Below, piece by piece: positions 16,697 through 24,960 of a stretch of 64,000 bases of DNA (the stretch's first letter is position 1; each line of letters starts with the position of its first letter). The stretch lies in NCBI GenBank assembly GCA_942493035.1, contig OW818666.1:2170001-2234000 (forward strand), in the 5' to 3' direction. The DNA is from WRGT01 sp942493035 (GTDB taxonomy: Bacteria; Spirochaetota; UBA4802; UBA5550). A program made the position numbers and the translations under genes. Below the pieces are notes generated by a model. The model was not told where the DNA came from and did no database searches. It was given only the letters and a program-made list of their open reading frames with translations.

Positions 16697-17014
16697 TTAC
16701 TTCAATAAATATCCTGCAATGCTGATTAATGTACCAAGCATTATTGACATTGACGCAATAACAGGAACTGCTTTTCTGTCTTTTTCTGATACGATAATAA
16801 TAATCGGAATTGCTAATGCAAAAGCGATTATGCCCCCCTGTAACCACCAGATAATTCCAGGTAAATCAATGTTCACAATAATTATTGATACAAAAAAATA
16901 TTGTAAAAAAGCTGATTGAATTGATCTCTTATCCATTTTTTGAATTATCATTGGTAAAATATCTATAATTCCTGCTATAATCCCAATAACCATTGAAATT
17001 ACTAATGTTCTCAT
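16697..17014 (-). CDS. Small membrane protein of unknown function
   Basis: The start at ATG 17014 (MRTLVISMVIGIIAG) is preferred over 17065 because AAGGAG lies about eight bases upstream and the longer N-terminus is basic and unhelical. The 105-residue product has four hydrophobic segments, with PGIIWWLQGG in the loop before the third. I recognise no family. The gene is minus strand, like its cassette-like neighbours, and is followed by repeat D. Confidence 0.6.
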   Translation of the reverse strand: MRTLVISMVIGIIAGIIDILPMIIQKMDKRSIQSAFLQYFFVSIIIVNIDLPGIIWWLQGGIIAFALAIPIIIIVSEKDRKAVPVIASMSIMLGTLISIAGYLLK

Positions 17015-17111
17015 AAAACATCTCCTTAAAAAGTATTTCCCGGATACAACCCGAAGACATTGCATTCAAAGACTATACGGCTTGACAAACTTCAGCTATC
17101 ACTTGTTTCAT

Positions 17112-18233
17112 TCAATACTCATCATACACAATCAATCCTATACACAGGTTTGGACTCCCCCCTTCAAAGTAATGTCCTGCAAAATACAGATAAAGGTTAT
17201 TGTTGTACTCAATCGCGGAAGGGCTCCGTATTTCAGAAGCTGTCCAGCTGTAGCTGCTTCGTTCAAGAAGAGGAGCCGGATCCTGTGTCCATCCTGTCTC
17301 TCCGTCAGATGAGTATGCGTGATGAATAGCCACCTGCGTCCATGGACTGTTTAGAGCAACGTCGCAGTAGATATGTATTTTCCCGTTTAAAACAACGGCG
17401 TTTGGAGTTGAATAACCTATATATTCAACTCCGGAATTTCGCGGGTAAAGAGTTAAATCAGGCGTTAATGTACGGCGCGGAGTATCCCAGGTTGTTCCGT
17501 CCGAGGAGGTGACAAGTCCTATGGTCTGCCATGAGGAATTGACCCCCGGATCGGTCTGTGCGCCGACGGCTGTAAAGTACAAATATATTTTATTATTGAA
17601 CACAACCGGTGCGGGTTCACCCACGGTATACTGGTCGAAATTCAGGTCAGGCGCGGTATAGGGATCTACAGGGCTGACAACAGGATTACCAGTATCTTTT
17701 GTCCATGTGATTCCATCTGACGAGGTTGCATGCCCTATGCGGAAATGTTTCGAGGCAATATCATCGTCAAAAGCTGTATCTCCGTCACCGGCACCGTTTC
17801 CGTCCGGCGATGTGTAGTCGTATGGCACATCATACCCTGTATAGAACATGTGATACTCATCCTTGAAATATACAACTGCAGGGGTCTCTATTCCATGACT
17901 GTCCCATCCTGAAACAGAACGTTCAAGCACGGGATTTCCGCCGTTAGTGATAGTCCAGCTTTTACCATCGGATGAAACGAGCCTGTATATCTTAACGAAT
18001 CCGTCCCATGAAAGATCGGAAGAGGCAAACATGATGAACTGCCCGTCCCTGTATAAAACATGGGGGTCATTCCAGTGTGAACCGGTGAAGAAATCGTCAT
18101 TATCTATAATTTTCTGATTATAAAGAATACTATCCCCAGAACGGGTATTGTCATTTTTATCATCAGAGCATGACACTGCTGCTGCTATAATTAAAATCGA
18201 AATGAGAATGGTTAAAAGTTTTGTATTAATCAT
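17112..18233 (-). CDS. Beta-propeller (GH43/GH32-like) lipoprotein
   Basis: This 373-residue protein has a lipoprotein signal (LLTILISILIIAAAVSC, Cys at about residue 22). The body is built of repeated blades: WNDPHVLYRDGQFIMFASS, TPAVVYFKDEYHMFYTG, EPAPVVFNNKIYLYFTA, TPNAVVLNGKIHIYCDV and SPSAIEYNNNLYLYFAG. Each blade has a W/SSDG turn, as in five-bladed glycosidase propellers. It may bind or cleave polysaccharide outside the cell; catalytic residues cannot be assigned with certainty. Its GC content is higher than the flanking cassette genes, pointing to a different origin. An attC-like site lies just upstream at about 18291-18364. Confidence 0.65.
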   Translation of the reverse strand: MINTKLLTILISILIIAAAVSCSDDKNDNTRSGDSILYNQKIIDNDDFFTGSHWNDPHVLYRDGQFIMFASSDLSWDGFVKIYRLVSSDGKSWTITNGGNPVLERSVSGWDSHGIETPAVVYFKDEYHMFYTGYDVPYDYTSPDGNGAGDGDTAFDDDIASKHFRIGHATSSDGITWTKDTGNPVVSPVDPYTAPDLNFDQYTVGEPAPVVFNNKIYLYFTAVGAQTDPGVNSSWQTIGLVTSSDGTTWDTPRRTLTPDLTLYPRNSGVEYIGYSTPNAVVLNGKIHIYCDVALNSPWTQVAIHHAYSSDGETGWTQDPAPLLERSSYSWTASEIRSPSAIEYNNNLYLYFAGHYFEGGSPNLCIGLIVYDEY

Positions 18234-18290
18234 ATTCCCCTTTGTTCAATAATGATCATTGTTTATCAGGAACTGAAACATCTAAAATGT

Positions 18291-18364
18291 TACCGGTCTT
18301 TACGGCAAACGTGCCGTAAAGACCGGTACTCCGGCGCAGCGCATCGCCGCTATTATATGACGCG
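18291..18364 (-). repeat. attC-like site with a 16-bp perfect stem
   Basis: A perfect stem TACCGGTCTTTACGGC pairs with GCCGTAAAGACCGGTA (18291-18328). It is followed by GGTACTCCGGCGCAGCGC and TATTATATGAC, matching the right arms at 10405-10436 and 5150-5188. It lies immediately downstream of the hydrolase gene on the minus strand, as a cassette's attC would. Confidence 0.55.
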
Positions 18365-18375
18365 ACGTGCGAAGA

Positions 18376-19329
18376 CTATTCTACATCAAAGTCATTGATC
18401 ACTTTTAAAACAATTTCCCGGTGTTGAAAATAAATCATGTGTCCGGTATCCGGCAGCATGGTTAATTTAGATTTTTTAATTTCCTTTGCTAAAAGCTGTG
18501 AGCCTGGAACAGTATCAGTATAGTAATCCTGCTCACCTTGAATAATTGATATCTTTTGTTTAATTTGCGGATACTTTTCATAGACTGTGTTTATCTGTTT
18601 ATCATAATCATTAGAATTGCGGAACAGAGTCACCAGACAACGAGGATCAAGACTCCACGAATATCCGGTCTCCATATACCCATCAGGAATTAATCCTGGT
18701 TTAAATATCTGTGTGAAAGAATCACGAAGCATATCTTTTCCTGCTAATGGCAAAATAATTCTTGATACACCCGTCCCGAATACAGGTAATGAGATAACTT
18801 TTGCAATAAGCTGATCAGAAAAAGTAGTTTCTTTAAATGGGATTACTTTGTCCGGGTATACACAAACACCCATAAATACATAGCCTTTGGCATACTGAGG
18901 ATACCTTACAGCAAATGTTGCTAATACAGACGTACCGTGTGAATGGCCGACAATAAGAGGATTATCCAGATCAAGCTTTTCAATAATTCCTTTGACTATT
19001 GAAGCATTACCTTCTAATGAATAATGATATTCATCAACTTCACTGAATCCGCAACCTGGACGATCGAAGATTGTAACTTTATACTTTTTAGACAATTCCT
19101 GTGCAATAGGCATAAAATCTTCAATTGAACAAAGAGCTCCATGAACAAAAAGAATATCAGGGCCATTTCCGAGCTGCACATACCTAACTTTTAATCCATC
19201 AATTTCAATATGCTTCCCTGCCATATTTTCTGGTATTTCAATAGACGGCTGATGTGTTAATCCCAAAACCAGAATAAATCCGATTATGGATAGCAAGCCA
19301 AGGCCTACAGCAACTGCAACCTTCCCCAT
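18376..19329 (-). CDS. Alpha/beta hydrolase with N-terminal membrane anchor
   Basis: This 317-residue protein starts at ATG 19329 (MGKVAVAVGLGLLSIIGFIL), with GGGAGA eight bases upstream. An earlier ATG at 19386 lies inside an attC core site and is unlikely. One N-terminal helix (residues 4-26) anchors or exports it. The hydrolase fold shows DILFVHGALCS (oxyanion HG), nucleophile Ser in VGHSHGTS, an Asp in GEQDYYTD and His in DTGHMIYF, a complete triad. The substrate is unknown. It is the first gene of the array counted from the core chromosome, between attC-like sites at 18291 and 19374. Confidence 0.82.
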   Translation of the reverse strand: MGKVAVAVGLGLLSIIGFILVLGLTHQPSIEIPENMAGKHIEIDGLKVRYVQLGNGPDILFVHGALCSIEDFMPIAQELSKKYKVTIFDRPGCGFSEVDEYHYSLEGNASIVKGIIEKLDLDNPLIVGHSHGTSVLATFAVRYPQYAKGYVFMGVCVYPDKVIPFKETTFSDQLIAKVISLPVFGTGVSRIILPLAGKDMLRDSFTQIFKPGLIPDGYMETGYSWSLDPRCLVTLFRNSNDYDKQINTVYEKYPQIKQKISIIQGEQDYYTDTVPGSQLLAKEIKKSKLTMLPDTGHMIYFQHREIVLKVINDFDVE

Positions 19330-19373
19330 AAGATTCTCCCGTATTATATTTTGTTTTATTATTTTACATCGTT

Positions 19374-19436
19374 TCACATAACGCATTGCTTACCGACGTT
19401 GCGCGGACTTTTGCTCGATGTGCCGCAGCAAATGAG
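19374..19436 (-). repeat. attC-like site at the array boundary
   Basis: The plus strand reads CACATAACGCATTGCTTACC, then GACGTTGCGCGG and GCTCGATGTGCCGCAGC. The left R'-L' half is the best preserved in the window; the right half is truncated. It marks the border between cassette-like genes and the core gene 19485-21485. Confidence 0.65.
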
Positions 19437-19440
19437 TTGA

Positions 19441-19502
19441 TTCATTCAATCTCTGCCGTATATTACGGCAGAGATTATTTCCTTTTACATATTCATCACA
19501 GC
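19441..19502. repeat. Shared hairpin module, copy E (gene end plus terminator)
   Basis: These about 60 bases (ATTCAATCTCTGCCG through TTACATATTCATCACAGC) recur in repeat copies A, B, C and D. Here they contain the last codons and stop of the oxidoreductase gene and its terminator hairpin. Similarity to the other copies stops just inside the coding sequence. Confidence 0.75.
19448..19476 (-). terminator. Terminator hairpin of the oxidoreductase gene
   Basis: The perfect 13-base stem AATCTCTGCCGTA / TACGGCAGAGATT has a three-base loop. It lies eight bases after the stop codon on the minus strand. The T tail is weak (TTGAATGAAT). Confidence 0.6.
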
Positions 19503-21485
19503 AAGGTACGCCTGGTGTACTGCATTGTCAATCCTTCCCGGCTGAACACCGTCACCGATTACGGCATAGGGAATCCCCATCCCATCGAGGAGTGAAGATA
19601 TTTTTTTCACAGATTTTGATCCGGCTCCATTGATTACGTTGTCGAACTGCATCTCCAGAATCTCTCCGCCCTTTTCGTACTTCACCATTCCGCCGGTGAT
19701 TGAAATGACTTTTGCATCGGTAATTATATCAATATTCATTTTATCAATATTCCCAAGAAGCACCCACCTGTTGGACTTCCCCATATCCATTGCAACTTTG
19801 GGGCGCATTTCAAACACTGTAACTTTTTTTGAACCGTGATGCACCAGCTCTTTAAGACGGTCTACATTCACTGCGTCATTCTTAAAAAGAAAATATAATG
19901 TCTCTGCATTGATAGTCCCCTTCTCTGCAATAAACTCTGCAGTCTCAAGGCCCACAGCTCCTCCGCCGATAACAGCTATATCCTTTCCAATTGGCGGGTC
20001 CTCGTCGAGCATAGTCCATGCAGAGATTATCTCCGGAGAATCCATCCCCTCAATGGGCGGGATCAGCGGCTCGGCTCCCTCTGCAGCAATTATAAAATCA
20101 GGTTTTTCATTTTTAATTATTTCTGGCGTCACTTCCGTTTCAAGCCGAAGGTCTACATTATATTTGTTAAGCATTGCTTCGTAATATCTTATCAATTCCC
20201 ACAGTTCCTGCTTATTCGGAGGAGTCCCCGCTATCCAGAGCTGTCCGCCTATTGTATCTTTTTTTTCATAGAGTGTCACTTTATGCCCGGCTTTGGCTGC
20301 GCGATATGAAGCCTCCAATCCTCCGGGTCCTGCACCTATGACCATAATGTTTTTCGGATTATCTGTTACGGGAATTACGCGCTCATCTTCAAATCCGGCT
20401 TCAGCGTTGGCTATGCACATTACCGGCCTTCCGCTGAACAATTCATCGGAGCAGCCCTGCGAACATGCTACGCATGGGCGTATCTCATCCTCACGGAGTT
20501 CCATGGCTTTTTTTGGCCAGTACGGATCTGCAATGAGTACTCTCCCCAGACTCACCATGTCGGCCATTCCATCTCTGATTATCTGCTCGGCAAGGTGAGG
20601 TTCGGATATCCGGTTGGACGCCACTACCGGTATAGATACAGCATCCTTTATATTTTTTGCAAGGAATGCGAATCCGCCGCGCGGGAGTTCCATTGCAAGC
20701 TGAGGCACCCGTGATTCATGCCATCCTCCGGTAACGCTTATGGCATCTATTCCTGCCTTTTCATAAAGCTTTGCTATGGCGGGCATGTCAACATCGGTAT
20801 TGCTTCCGGCAACGAAATCGTTTCCGGCCATCCTTATAGTTATTGGAAAATCGGGACCAAGTCTTAAACGCATCTTCTCAATAAGCTCACGGACAAAGCG
20901 TGTGCGGTTTTCAAAGCTTCCGCCGTATTCATCGCTCCGCTGATTTTTCAGAGGTGATAAAAACTGTGTAATGAGATAACCGGCAGAGCCTAGGAGCTCC
21001 ACTCCGTCGAATCCTGCTTCTTTTGCCTTTTCAGCACCGCGGATAAACATCTCGTGCACCCGGTTGATATCTTCGATGGTCATCTCGCGGGGAGTATCTT
21101 TTGCGTAATTTGAATAAACAGCGGACGGAGCTATGGATTGCTCTCCGTCCATGAGGACACGGTACGAATAAGCCCCGGCGTGATAGAGCTGAATCCACGC
21201 CAGTGCCCCTTCATCTTTTATTGCATTAGCCAATTTCCGGAATTCGGGGATGGATTCATCAAACTCTATAGATGGAGCGATGACTCCTGCTCCTGTTTTG
21301 CAGAAAAGAACCGGGCCGACAGTTACGATACCCGCCCCTCCGCGGGCCCGCTCCCTGAAATAATTAATATATCGTTCGTTTATCGTGTTGTCCATGGAAT
21401 ACATAAGAGCCAGAGCCGGATAGACAATTCTATTCCTTGCAGTAACCTTATTAATTCTAACCGGTTCGAATAGTTTATTAAACAT
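19485..21485 (-). CDS. NADH:flavin oxidoreductase / 2,4-dienoyl-CoA reductase-like FeS flavoprotein
   Basis: This 666-residue enzyme has the FadH/BaiCD/trimethylamine-dehydrogenase layout. The N-terminal FMN TIM barrel covers about residues 1-335 (RNRIVYPALALMYS; GVELLGSAGYLITQFLSPL; NQRSDEYGGSFENRTRF). A 4Fe-4S motif follows, CVACSQGCSDELFSGRPVMC (about 337-356). The FAD/NAD(P) domain carries IMVIGAGPGGLEA (about 385) and IAVIGGGAVGLETAEF (about 500). It reduces an activated C=C bond of an unknown substrate with NAD(P)H in the cytoplasm. It is the first core gene beyond the cassette array. Its last six codons and terminator lie in a sequence module repeated inside the array. Confidence 0.9.
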   Translation of the reverse strand: MFNKLFEPVRINKVTARNRIVYPALALMYSMDNTINERYINYFRERARGGAGIVTVGPVLFCKTGAGVIAPSIEFDESIPEFRKLANAIKDEGALAWIQLYHAGAYSYRVLMDGEQSIAPSAVYSNYAKDTPREMTIEDINRVHEMFIRGAEKAKEAGFDGVELLGSAGYLITQFLSPLKNQRSDEYGGSFENRTRFVRELIEKMRLRLGPDFPITIRMAGNDFVAGSNTDVDMPAIAKLYEKAGIDAISVTGGWHESRVPQLAMELPRGGFAFLAKNIKDAVSIPVVASNRISEPHLAEQIIRDGMADMVSLGRVLIADPYWPKKAMELREDEIRPCVACSQGCSDELFSGRPVMCIANAEAGFEDERVIPVTDNPKNIMVIGAGPGGLEASYRAAKAGHKVTLYEKKDTIGGQLWIAGTPPNKQELWELIRYYEAMLNKYNVDLRLETEVTPEIIKNEKPDFIIAAEGAEPLIPPIEGMDSPEIISAWTMLDEDPPIGKDIAVIGGGAVGLETAEFIAEKGTINAETLYFLFKNDAVNVDRLKELVHHGSKKVTVFEMRPKVAMDMGKSNRWVLLGNIDKMNIDIITDAKVISITGGMVKYEKGGEILEMQFDNVINGAGSKSVKKISSLLDGMGIPYAVIGDGVQPGRIDNAVHQAYLAVMNM

Positions 21486-21534
21486 GTATCCCTCTCTATG
21501 TGTATTATTGAGCCTGAAATTATATTCTCTATCT

Positions 21535-21557
21535 CCCCATCGCTTCGGGCGATGGGG
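21535..21557. repeat. GC-rich intergenic palindrome
   Basis: The stem CCCCATCGC / GCGATGGGG has a TTCGG loop. It lies in the 286-base spacer upstream of the oxidoreductase gene. A second small stem, GCTCTAC / GTAGAGC, is at 21664-21680. Nothing else was seen in this spacer. Confidence 0.6.
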
Positions 21558-21771
21558 AATATATTTTACTATTTTAGTAAATTATTTAATACCATCAATT
21601 TGTCAAATAAATATTCCCGAAATTAAATATTTTTTTCTGAACACAAACTGACGGCAACATGACGCTCTACAGCGTAGAGCCCTGCGAAGATTAAATACCG
21701 TTGATTTTAAAGCAGATTTTTTTAAAATACTATTCGTCAAAAAAAATCAAACCGGTAAACAGGCTGTAAAT

Positions 21772-22128
21772 CTACAAATTTCCGTCGAGGTAACCGGCTG
21801 TCTCCCGGATACAGAGATTGCAGAAATCTCTCTTCTTTTTTCTGATATCGCTGCACTTCAGTGAACCAGCCTGTTCGGTAAAAAATTTTTCAAACTCTTC
21901 AATATTAACAGACTTTCCGGAATTCTGAAGTATATACTTTGCGGCATATACCATTCCGCATTCACCGCCGGGAGCTTGACCAACTCCCATCTTTTTAAAA
22001 TCTGTTATAGTTTTGTCAGATATAAAATCGACTCTATCCTTAAAAATTTCCAGAATAGTCTGGGCACAATTAAGCCTATCAAAGCCGTTCTTTCCTGTAA
22101 AATGATTAACAGCACGTTCTTTTATCAT
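21772..22128 (-). CDS. C_GCAxxG_C_C family putative redox protein
   Basis: This 118-residue protein shows the family's cysteine pattern: Cys in DRLNCAQTIL, the GGECGMVYAAK block corresponding to GCAxxG, Cys in LKCSDIR and the pair in DFCNLCIRE. Members are thought to be redox-active or metal-binding, but no reaction is established. It starts with MIKERAVNHFTGKNGFDRLN at a normal position. The next gene downstream is the oxidoreductase 19485-21485, separated by a palindrome-bearing spacer, so co-transcription is uncertain. Confidence 0.8.
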   Translation of the reverse strand: MIKERAVNHFTGKNGFDRLNCAQTILEIFKDRVDFISDKTITDFKKMGVGQAPGGECGMVYAAKYILQNSGKSVNIEEFEKFFTEQAGSLKCSDIRKKKRDFCNLCIRETAGYLDGNL

Positions 22129-22159
22129 CTTAAACTCCGCGATTTTTAATAGTTACTCA

Positions 22160-22250
22160 GTGTTAATTCCTTAACACATATATTAGTGTAAATATTGAAA
22201 ATTATACCCCCGCCGCCTTCGGCGGCGGGGGTATAAAAGCATTTTTTATT
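22160..22250. repeat. Family-1 GC-rich palindrome
   Basis: The flank TTAATTCCTTAAC leads to a 35-base palindrome at 22202-22236. Its CCCCCGCCGCC / GGCGGCGGGGG stem is continued outward by TTATA / TATAA. The flank matches the elements at 24880 and 35935. Confidence 0.65.
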
Positions 22251-22260
22251 ACAAAAAAAT

Positions 22261-22491
22261 TCAGGATTTATTACTGAAAGTAATTATAATTTTAAGTATA
22301 AGAATAATCCATGGAATGCCGTGAAGAAACAGATCGAACCAGTCGAGAGGTCTCTTCAGCGTTCCATGAACAAGCATCGAAAGTTTTTCAAAAATATGAG
22401 GGGGAGTAAAAGGTGCCAGCCCGAGAGTAAGACAGATAATAATAATTATCTGCCACTCCATATTAGAGATAAACGTTATAATCTGATTCAT
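22261..22491 (-). CDS. Small two-helix membrane protein
   Basis: This 76-residue protein has two hydrophobic segments (about 12-30 and 56-72). They are separated by an amphipathic stretch, PPHIFEKLSMLVHGTLKRPL, and DWFDLFLHGIPW. I recognise no family by name. It sits alone between palindromic spacers, so it may be a separate transcription unit. It could be a membrane-protein accessory; nothing in the context assigns a partner. Confidence 0.55.
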   Translation of the reverse strand: MNQIITFISNMEWQIIIIICLTLGLAPFTPPHIFEKLSMLVHGTLKRPLDWFDLFLHGIPWIILILKIIITFSNKS

Positions 22492-22596
22492 TAATTATTC
22501 CTATTGATTTACTTTATTAAATATAACTTATTTTTTAAATTTAGTCAATAGCTTTCAGGGTTTCTAAAATGAGGAGAGTTACGAAAATATTATTCT

Positions 22597-22640
22597 CCCC
22601 CTTCTCTAAAACCTTAGAGAAGGGGGCCGGGGGGATGAGT
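22597..22640. repeat. Family-4 palindrome with GGCCGGGG tail
   Basis: The stem CCCCCTTCTCTAA / TTAGAGAAGGGGG with a four-base loop is followed by CCGGGGGGATGAG. The element at 60281-60312 has the same plan with a different paired stem. It lies immediately downstream of the vWA gene and could terminate its transcript. Confidence 0.65.
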
Positions 22641-22645
22641 CTCAA

Positions 22646-24298
22646 CTATTTAAGCAGTGAATACTTTTCGACAAGTCCTATGAACTCCGACCTGTATCCC
22701 TCTTCATCGTAACCCTTCGCGTCTTTCGCTATTCTAATTACATCCTTTGCAGTAAGATCATTTTTAAACTGTGAATCACGAAGAAGCATTCCGAATCCCG
22801 CAACCGCTGATGCGAAACGGAAGTTTTCAGATGTTTTTCCGAACTTAACCTGTTCGTCTATAACTGTTTTAACTATGAGTTTGCTCGTATCCTCTTTTAT
22901 CGGTTTATATCTCATCTTAAGCACCATGATCTCATTCCCCATAGCTGCTTCTTTTTTAATTGAGCTCTCCTGATATCTAAGCTTAATGCTGCTGTCGCCT
23001 GATTTATCTCCATCTGCCGGAACTATCTCATAGAGTGCTGTCACTGTATGTCCGGCACCGAGTTCACCTGCATCTTTTTTGTCATTATCAAAATCCTCCT
23101 TAGCCATGACACGGTTTTCATAACCGATAAGTCTGTATGATTTTACTTTCAAAGGGTTAAACTCTATCTGTATTTTTACATCCTTTGCGATAGTAAACAT
23201 ATTGGCTCTCATCTCTTTAACAAAAACTTTTTCAGATTCTTTTATGTTATCTATATAGAAATAGTTCCCGTTCCCGGCGTTGCTGATCTGCTCCATCCTT
23301 CCGTCTTTGTAGTTCCCCATACCGAATCCGCAGATTGTAAGATATATGTCATCTTTTCTCTTCTCTTCGATAAGGCGTACCATCTCCGATGTTGATGATG
23401 CACCTACATTGAAATCACCGTCGGTACAGAGAATGACACGGTTATTCCCGTCTTTAATGAGGTTCTCTTTTGCAATTTTATACGCAAGAATTATCCCCTC
23501 TCCACCTGCAGTTGAACCTCCGGCTGTAAGCTTTTCAAATGCCCCAAGTATTGTATCGCTCTCTGTTGCCGGTGTTGACGGGAGCACAAGCCCTGCCGAT
23601 CCCGCATAAGCTACTATTGCTATACGGTCGTTTTTCTTAAGTCCCTTCAGCATAAGTGATAAAGATTTTTTAAGCAGCGGGAGTTTTTCCGGTGAGTTCA
23701 TCGATCCGGAAGTATCAAGAAGGAACACGAAGTTGCACGGTTTCAGATCGTTGTAGTTCAGAGATTTACCCTGTATTCCTATGAGCAGAAGTCTGCTGCT
23801 CTTATTCCAGGGTGTTTCCGATATTTCAGTACTGATTGAAAAGGGATGTTCACCCTCAGGCTGAGGATATGAATACTTGAAGTAATTGATCATCTCTTCT
23901 ATACGGACAGCATCCTTCGGAGGGAGCTGACTTCCGCTTAAATATCTTCTAACATTCGAGTACGAAGCAGTATCGACATCAATCGACAGCGTTGAGAGAG
24001 GATTATCCTTTACTCCTTTAAATTCATTCTCTTTTATAAGATCATACTCTTCGGTATTGTGCTGAACAAATGAGTCATCAGCTATCTCTTCATCTCTCAT
24101 CCCCGCCGCCGCAGAGGGATAATCCTTCATAGCCGATTTTTTTGCAGACCGCGAATACTCTTTTTGAATCTCTCCCTGTACCTGCCCTCCCAGCCTCTGA
24201 CCGCCGCATGTTGTAAGCATTAAAACTGACAATGCCGAGAGACCTGCCGCGGCTGTGATTAAAATTTTTGTCCAATTGTATCGATTTATCTTATACAT
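22646..24298 (-). CDS. Von Willebrand factor A lipoprotein (YfbK-like)
   Basis: This 550-residue exported protein has a signal peptide and lipobox (SVLMLTTC, Cys at about 31). A vWF_A N-terminal domain follows (NPLSTLSIDVDTASYSNVRR). The vWA domain has an intact metal-binding site: DTSGSMN (about 193-199), a Thr in the GGSTAGGEGI loop and Asp in ILCTDGDFNVG. The C-terminal DUF3520-type region runs from about 385 to 550. It resembles E. coli YfbK. The MIDAS motif suggests Mg-dependent protein binding at the cell surface or periplasm. It stands alone with a palindrome directly after the stop. The role is unknown. Confidence 0.85.
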   Translation of the reverse strand: MYKINRYNWTKILITAAAGLSALSVLMLTTCGGQRLGGQVQGEIQKEYSRSAKKSAMKDYPSAAAGMRDEEIADDSFVQHNTEEYDLIKENEFKGVKDNPLSTLSIDVDTASYSNVRRYLSGSQLPPKDAVRIEEMINYFKYSYPQPEGEHPFSISTEISETPWNKSSRLLLIGIQGKSLNYNDLKPCNFVFLLDTSGSMNSPEKLPLLKKSLSLMLKGLKKNDRIAIVAYAGSAGLVLPSTPATESDTILGAFEKLTAGGSTAGGEGIILAYKIAKENLIKDGNNRVILCTDGDFNVGASSTSEMVRLIEEKRKDDIYLTICGFGMGNYKDGRMEQISNAGNGNYFYIDNIKESEKVFVKEMRANMFTIAKDVKIQIEFNPLKVKSYRLIGYENRVMAKEDFDNDKKDAGELGAGHTVTALYEIVPADGDKSGDSSIKLRYQESSIKKEAAMGNEIMVLKMRYKPIKEDTSKLIVKTVIDEQVKFGKTSENFRFASAVAGFGMLLRDSQFKNDLTAKDVIRIAKDAKGYDEEGYRSEFIGLVEKYSLLK

Positions 24299-24402
24299 TG
24301 TTTTCCTCCGGAAATCTGTTTTTTTGATGTATAATAGACAGGGCAGATAAGCAGCCGGTTCTCAAAAAAATCCGGCCGATGAAAAAAATCAATAATTTAA
24401 AA

Positions 24403-24729
24403 TTATTTCCCCTTCACGTATTCATGAATAACTTTTCTGTCTTCAGCGGACAAACCGGTGAACTCTATCGCTCCGGTGTATGAATCCCCATGCAGATTTA
24501 CTCTTCTTACAACACCCTCGCAGTCAATTGTCCGGGATTTATCTCCGATATAAACTGCAATCTGAAAATTCACAATTGAGCTTATAGCAAGGGATTCCTC
24601 TGTTTTGAAGGATAACCCCCCTTCGCTGAGATCTACGCCCTTGACAGGAATGTAAACCTCTCTCCCCATAAAAATTTCACACATCTGATTAATTTTAAAA
24701 CGGTTATGTTTGCGTTTTTCCTCTTTCAC
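24403..24729 (-). CDS. PilZ domain protein (c-di-GMP receptor candidate)
   Basis: This 108-residue stand-alone PilZ domain carries both nucleotide-binding elements: the RxxxR-type motif in EKRKHNRFKIN at the N-terminus and DLSEGGLSF (D/NxSxxG) at about residues 33-41. The barrel ends with GAIEFTGLSAEDRKVIHEYV. It probably binds cyclic di-GMP and regulates an unknown partner. No GGDEF or EAL protein is in the window, although a class III cyclase lies at 57280. It is a single gene. Confidence 0.85.
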   Translation of the reverse strand: MKEEKRKHNRFKINQMCEIFMGREVYIPVKGVDLSEGGLSFKTEESLAISSIVNFQIAVYIGDKSRTIDCEGVVRRVNLHGDSYTGAIEFTGLSAEDRKVIHEYVKGK

Positions 24730-24879
24730 TATAACTCTCCCGGATATTCATTTGTATTATTTACAGGTTCAGAATTAAATCAAATTTATACTATCATCCC
24801 ATTGAATTCCAATAAAAATTATATACTCTATTTTTTTGTTGGATAAATCTACTCATGCATTATATTATATTTAAATCAG

Positions 24880-24960
24880 TATTTATTCCTTAACTTGTCT
24901 AAATTAAAAAACTTTATTGTCCCCGCCGCCGAAGGCGGCGGGGACATATAATTTTTGTTT
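24880..24960. repeat. Family-1 GC-rich palindrome
   Basis: The flank TATTTATTCCTTAACTT precedes the stem GTCCCCGCCGCC / GGCGGCGGGGAC (24918-24944), followed by ATATAATTTTTG. The flanks match 35935-36030 closely while the stem differs. The rest of the 430-base spacer 24730-25159 holds no gene. A G-rich stretch at 25077-25112 could be a structured leader, but no known riboswitch was recognised. Confidence 0.65.

Noticed and set aside
19330..19386. Longer N-terminus of the alpha/beta hydrolase
   Set aside because: It starts inside the attC-like core site and lacks a ribosome site; ATG 19329 has GGGAGA and gives a proper membrane anchor.
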